DNA from: Phosphoribacter sp044220725
GTDB taxonomy: Bacteria; Actinomycetota; Actinomycetes; Actinomycetales; Dermatophilaceae
DNA: 17,087 nucleotides
Assembly: GCA_044220725.1 (NCBI GenBank)
Contig: JBGAQN010000092.1
Span: 1-17,087, forward strand
Direction: 5' to 3'
Shown here: piece after piece, positions 14,973 through 17,087 of the stretch
Layout of the letters: each line of letters starts with the position of its first letter
Numbering within the stretch: position 1 is the first letter of the stretch
Position numbers and translations under genes: made by a program
Notes under the pieces: generated by a model
Database searches by the model: none
What the model was told of the DNA's origin: nothing
The model's input: the letters and a program-made list of their open reading frames with translations, nothing else

Positions 14973-15389
14973 ATGAAGGCCATGTGGCGGATCTTCTTGG
15001 TCCTGATGATCTTCTTCTTCGGCACGGTCCCGTTCTATGCCGCGTGGCAGCAGAAGGACTACGGCTCGGTGCCCGAGGTAGCTGGCCCGATCGCCCTGTT
15101 CATCACGGCGTTGATGATGGCGCTGGCCGGTTGGTACCTGTGGGTGACCAACAAGAAGTTCGAAAACCTGCCCGATGACAACCCCGAAGGTGAGATCTCG
15201 GACATCGAGGGTGACTACGGCTTCTTCACCCCGAGTTCATGGTGGCCCCTTGCCCTCGGCTTCTCCGCTGCGCTGGCGTTCGCCGGCCTTGCGGTCGGCT
15301 GGTGGTTGTTCATGATTGCCTTCGCGATCGGGTGCGTTGCCCTGGTCGGTTGGACGTTCGAGCACTTCAAGGGCGAACACGCCAACTGA
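14973..15389 (+). CDS. ctaF: cytochrome c oxidase subunit IV, actinobacterial type
   Basis: A 138-aa membrane protein of the actinobacterial CtaF family, a small accessory subunit of the bcc-aa3 supercomplex. Four hydrophobic segments (about 4-24, 36-57, 90-108, 110-130) flank a cytoplasmic acidic loop (FENLPDDNPEGEISDIEGDYGFF). The last segment is followed by the conserved VGWTFEHFKGEHAN end. The ATG at 14973 has AAGGAG (14960-14965) 7 nt upstream and lies 4 nt after the ctaD stop, so it belongs to the same operon. A terminator follows 17 nt after the stop. The usual partners ctaE and qcrCAB do not follow here and must be elsewhere or beyond the window. Confidence 0.95.
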   Translation: MKAMWRIFLVLMIFFFGTVPFYAAWQQKDYGSVPEVAGPIALFITALMMALAGWYLWVTNKKFENLPDDNPEGEISDIEGDYGFFTPSSWWPLALGFSAALAFAGLAVGWWLFMIAFAIGCVALVGWTFEHFKGEHAN

Positions 15390-15406
15390 GCCACCCGGCA
15401 GACGCG

Positions 15407-15442
15407 AAAGGGGCCAGTCCGCACCCGCGGACCGGCCCCTTT
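15407..15442. terminator. rho-independent-type terminator after ctaF
   Basis: Stem AAAGGGGCC/GGCCCCTTT (15407-15415 with 15434-15442), continued by GTCCGC/GCGGAC after one A-C mismatch, with an ACCC loop (15423-15426). It ends in TTT, and the symmetrical A/T edges allow use in both directions between convergent genes. Confidence 0.85.
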
Positions 15443-15471
15443 GCCGTATGCCGTTCCCTCACCGAACCCGG

Positions 15472-15834
15472 TCAGCCCCAGCCAAGCTCGTGCAGACGAT
15501 CGTCGTCGATGCCGAAGTGATGAGCGACCTCGTGGACCACGGTCACCGCGATCTCGTCGAGCAGTTCGTCGCGGGTGGCGCACATCCGTTCCAGGGGGCC
15601 GTGGAAGACGGTGATCCGGTCGGGCAGATTGCCGCCCCAATCCTGGCCCCAGTCGGTGACGGGAACGCCGTCATAGACCCCGAGGATTTCCTCCTCGCCC
15701 TCGGGCGGCTCGGGCTCCACGAGGACCGCCACGTTGGCCATCGCCTCGCGGAACTGCGGTGGGATGAGTTCCAATGCCTCTTCGACCGCGGCATCGAACT
15801 CCTCCGGGGTGAGTCGATATCGACGAGCTGCCAC
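15472..15834 (-). CDS. zincin-like metallopeptidase (PF06262-type)
   Basis: A 120-aa minimal zinc metallopeptidase. The zinc motif H101-E102-VA-H105-HFG-I-D-D111 (HExxHxxGxxD) is complete near the C-terminus. The N-terminal YRLTPEEFDAAVEEALELIPPQF and the central LGVYDGVPVTDWG, LPDRITVFHGPLER blocks are those of the small actinobacterial 'metallopeptidase family protein' group (Zincin_1). No signal peptide is present, so it is cytoplasmic. The substrate is unknown. The GTG at 15834 is preferred because the family begins just before Y-R-L-T-P-E-E-F; an upstream ATG at 15933 would overlap the divergent S66 gene by 73 bp. It lies opposite the ctaF terminator and is transcribed away from the S66 gene with 26 bp between starts. 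Confidence 0.87.
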   Translation of the reverse strand: MAARRYRLTPEEFDAAVEEALELIPPQFREAMANVAVLVEPEPPEGEEEILGVYDGVPVTDWGQDWGGNLPDRITVFHGPLERMCATRDELLDEIAVTVVHEVAHHFGIDDDRLHELGWG

Positions 15835-15848
15835 GATGACGAGCCTGC

Positions 15849-15854
15849 CATAGT
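15849..15854 (+). promoter_or_regulatory. possible -10 element (CATAGT) for the S66 peptidase, within a 26-bp divergent gap
   Basis: The hexamer ends 6 nt before the GTG at 15861, again without a ribosome site. The opposite strand reads CACTATG here, so one A/T-rich patch may serve both divergent genes. Weak match. Confidence 0.35.
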
Positions 15855-15860
15855 GAGACC

Positions 15861-16937
15861 GTGACCCCCCAGTTGCCGCCGACCGTCCGACCCGGCGATC
15901 GAGTCGCTGTGCTGTCGCCGTCGTGGTGTGCACCGGCGATCTATCCGGCGCTGCACGAGCAAGCGATGCAGCGGATCCGCGAGCTCTTGCAGCTTGAGCC
16001 CGTCGAGTTCCCGACGACCCGGCGTCAGGGCACCCCGAGGGAGCGGGCCGCAGACCTCATGGCGGCGTTCGCCGACCCGAGCATCCGGGCGGTCTTCGCG
16101 ACCATTGGCGGTGACGATCAACTGACGGTCATTCCCCACCTGGATCCCGCCGTCGTGCGGGCCGACCCCAAGCCCTTCTTCGGCTACAGCGACAACACCA
16201 ACCTGCTCAACTGGCTGTGGTGCCAGGGCATCGCGTCGTGGCACGGTGGATCCACCCAGGTCCATCTTGGGCCGGGTCCGGTCGTCGACGCCGAACACCT
16301 GACCAGCCTGCGGGCTGCGCTCTTCGGCGGCGGCGATCTTGTGGTGTCGCCAGCCCCGCTGACGGGCGACTTCGGCCTGCCCTGGGATGACCCCCGCAGC
16401 CTGGACACCCACGCCGAGCGTGCGGACGGCCGGGCGGGCTACGGGTGGCATGGGGCCGCTTCGGTGGTCACTGGGCGCACCTGGGGCGGCAACCTGGAGG
16501 TCCTCCAGTGGATCCTGGCCGTCGGTCGGGACGTGCGGGAGGTCGCGGCATACGCCGGGTGTGTGCTGCTGCTGGAGACCTCGGAGGAACACCCGTCCCC
16601 GGTCGAGGTTTACCGGATGATGAGGGTGTTGGGGGAGCGCGGGCTGCTGGGCCAGGCTGCGGCCGTCGTCTTCGCTCGCCCCGCTGCCAGCGACCGGGGG
16701 GATGACCCCGGGCCGCCTGGTCGAGCCGCTTATCGGGACGCAGTCGCCGAGCAGGTGCTTCGGGCCATGGGGGAGTATGCCGCGGGCATTCCGATCGTTC
16801 TCGACGTCGATTTCGGACACACCAACCCGCAGTGGGTGCTGCCCTACGGGGGAGAGGTGACGGTGGACGGCATACAGCAGCGCCTGGTAGCCCACTACGG
16901 GCCTGTGCGGCCCGCGGGGGTGTCGGTGTGCGGGTAA
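15861..16937 (+). CDS. S66 family peptidase, LD-carboxypeptidase / MccF-like
   Basis: A 358-aa serine peptidase of family S66. Catalytic residues are visible: S110 in FFGYSDNTNLLNWL (nucleophile), E213 in WGGNLEVLQ and H320 in DFGHTNPQWVLPYG. The N-terminal block RPGDRVAVLSPSW and AVFATIGGDDQLTVIPHLD are conserved. The GYSD-x-TN and GGDD forms, and the length, resemble the MccF branch (which cleaves microcin C-like aminoacyl-nucleotides) as much as LdcA (which trims murein tetrapeptides). The substrate cannot be decided. It is cytoplasmic, with no signal peptide. The GTG at 15861 is the first in-frame start and has a -10-like hexamer 6 nt upstream. The gene ends 28 nt before a repeat cluster that looks like the edge of a mobile element. 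Confidence 0.9.
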   Translation: MTPQLPPTVRPGDRVAVLSPSWCAPAIYPALHEQAMQRIRELLQLEPVEFPTTRRQGTPRERAADLMAAFADPSIRAVFATIGGDDQLTVIPHLDPAVVRADPKPFFGYSDNTNLLNWLWCQGIASWHGGSTQVHLGPGPVVDAEHLTSLRAALFGGGDLVVSPAPLTGDFGLPWDDPRSLDTHAERADGRAGYGWHGAASVVTGRTWGGNLEVLQWILAVGRDVREVAAYAGCVLLLETSEEHPSPVEVYRMMRVLGERGLLGQAAAVVFARPAASDRGDDPGPPGRAAYRDAVAEQVLRAMGEYAAGIPIVLDVDFGHTNPQWVLPYGGEVTVDGIQQRLVAHYGPVRPAGVSVCG

Positions 16938-16955
16938 GGGTCCGCGCGTGTCGCC

Positions 16956-17034
16956 TGCCATGAGCATGGGACCGCTCTGAGCGGTTTTCTGCCAGGTTCA
17001 TGGGACCACCTGGATTGCCAGTCATGGGACCACC
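16956..17034. repeat. three imperfect direct repeats TGCCA-N2-4-CATGGGACCRC, likely end of an insertion element
   Basis: The core CATGGGACC(A/G)C occurs at 16965, 16999 and 17023. Each copy is preceded by TGCCA (16956, 16990, 17016) at a slightly different distance. Clusters of short direct repeats next to a transposase gene end are typical of IS21-like and some other IS ends, where they bind transposase. The rest of the element would lie beyond the right edge. No inverted terminal repeat or target duplication can be verified here. Confidence 0.45.
16971..16990 (+). terminator. small hairpin with T-run, possible terminator of the S66 gene
   Basis: ACCGCT-CTG-AGCGGT (16971-16985) is followed by TTTCT, 34 nt after the S66 stop. 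The stem is only 6 bp and overlaps the first direct repeat, so it could instead be part of the mobile element. Confidence 0.4.
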
Positions 17035-17087
17035 CGGTGTGTCTTGCTGGTGGGTTCGCGGCCGGCTCGTTTGATCGCCTCGTCAGC
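17022..17087 (-). CDS. 3' end of an unidentified ORF running in from the right edge
   Basis: An open minus-strand frame enters at the right edge and gives 21 residues (ADEAIKRAGREPTSKTHRVVP) before a TGA at 17022-17024, inside the third direct repeat. The tail is too short to assign to a family. Its position directly against the repeats suggests the last codons of a transposase or IS helper gene, but that is inference from context only. Confidence 0.3.
   Translation of the reverse strand, partial: ADEAIKRAGREPTSKTHRVVP

Larger units (their letters stand above)
1283..16875. repeat. dispersed octamer CGGCATAC / GTATGCCG, 19 copies
   Basis: Counted by eye. Octamers begin at 1283, 2031, 2546, 3604, 5222, 6594, 7331, 8407, 9566, 9592, 9957, 10727, 10802, 11670, 11940, 15446, 16546, 16775 and 16868. 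Ten read CGGCATAC and nine GTATGCCG on the plus strand. Every GGCATAC heptamer found had the extra outer C/G. With about two-thirds GC, fewer than one copy would be expected by chance. Copies fall in coding regions in all three frames, in two promoters and beside a terminator. There are none from 11948 to 15445, the cox operon. Confidence 0.8.

Noticed and set aside
13052..15025. 657-codon open frame on the minus strand across ctaC, ctaD and ctaF
   Set aside because: It is antisense to three unmistakable cox genes. Its translation is a run of charged and polar residues with no recognisable domain, as expected of the complementary frame of high-GC coding DNA.
15543..16967. 474-codon minus-strand frame opposite the S66 gene
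   Set aside because: The plus-strand S66 protein has all catalytic motifs; the antisense product is Arg/Pro/Gly-rich without a family pattern.
16965..17034. CRISPR-like repeat array
   Set aside because: Only three short, imperfect 11-12-base copies with unequal spacing of 34 and 24 bp, and no cas genes.

Overview
The window is high-GC DNA coding densely on both strands. GTG starts are frequent, and many promoters look leaderless (TANNNT 6-7 nt before the start codon). The gene content is a conserved actinobacterial neighbourhood around the aa3 cytochrome oxidase genes (ctaC-ctaD-ctaF). Nearby are an adenosine kinase, an A-type Fe-S carrier, a glycerate kinase relative, nadA and a DUF3043 membrane protein. 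This points to an actinobacterium, most likely Micrococcales (Intrasporangiaceae-like). The organism assignment is inference from gene order and protein style.

Layout. 1-1904: 5' end of a PLP-dependent decarboxylase/sphingosine-phosphate-lyase-like gene (minus), then a small conserved protein translationally coupled to a serine beta-lactamase-like hydrolase (plus). 1957-5211: DUF3043 protein (minus), divergent M20 dipeptidase (plus), and nadA (minus) converging on the dipeptidase across a hairpin. 5293-7517: two degraded genes, an AspT/YidE-type transporter and a glycerate kinase, carrying three out-of-frame internal losses in total. 7630-9107: an IscA/ErpA-type carrier with a strong terminator, and a padR plus membrane-protein operon with a textbook leaderless promoter. 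9107-12216: adenosine kinase and aat (plus), facing a tusA-like gene coupled to a cysteine-desulfurase-like gene (minus). 12315-15442: the ctaC-ctaD-ctaF operon ended by a perfect hairpin. 15472-17087: a zincin metallopeptidase and a divergent S66 peptidase, then repeats that look like the end of an insertion element.

How the genes fit together. ctaC, ctaD and ctaF encode subunits II, I and IV of the terminal oxidase. IscA/ErpA delivers Fe-S clusters, and NadA is itself a [4Fe-4S] enzyme. The desulfurase-like/TusA pair looks like a sulfur-relay module, but the desulfurase homologue has no lysine at all, so it cannot form the usual PLP aldimine. No gene-free stretch exceeds 300 bases, and I saw no tRNA, rRNA or CRISPR.

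The two strongest unexplained signals are: (i) the octamer CGGCATAC/GTATGCCG, found 19 times on both strands and in all reading frames where well under one copy is expected, yet absent from the cox operon; and (ii) the lysine-free desulfurase homologue paired with TusA.
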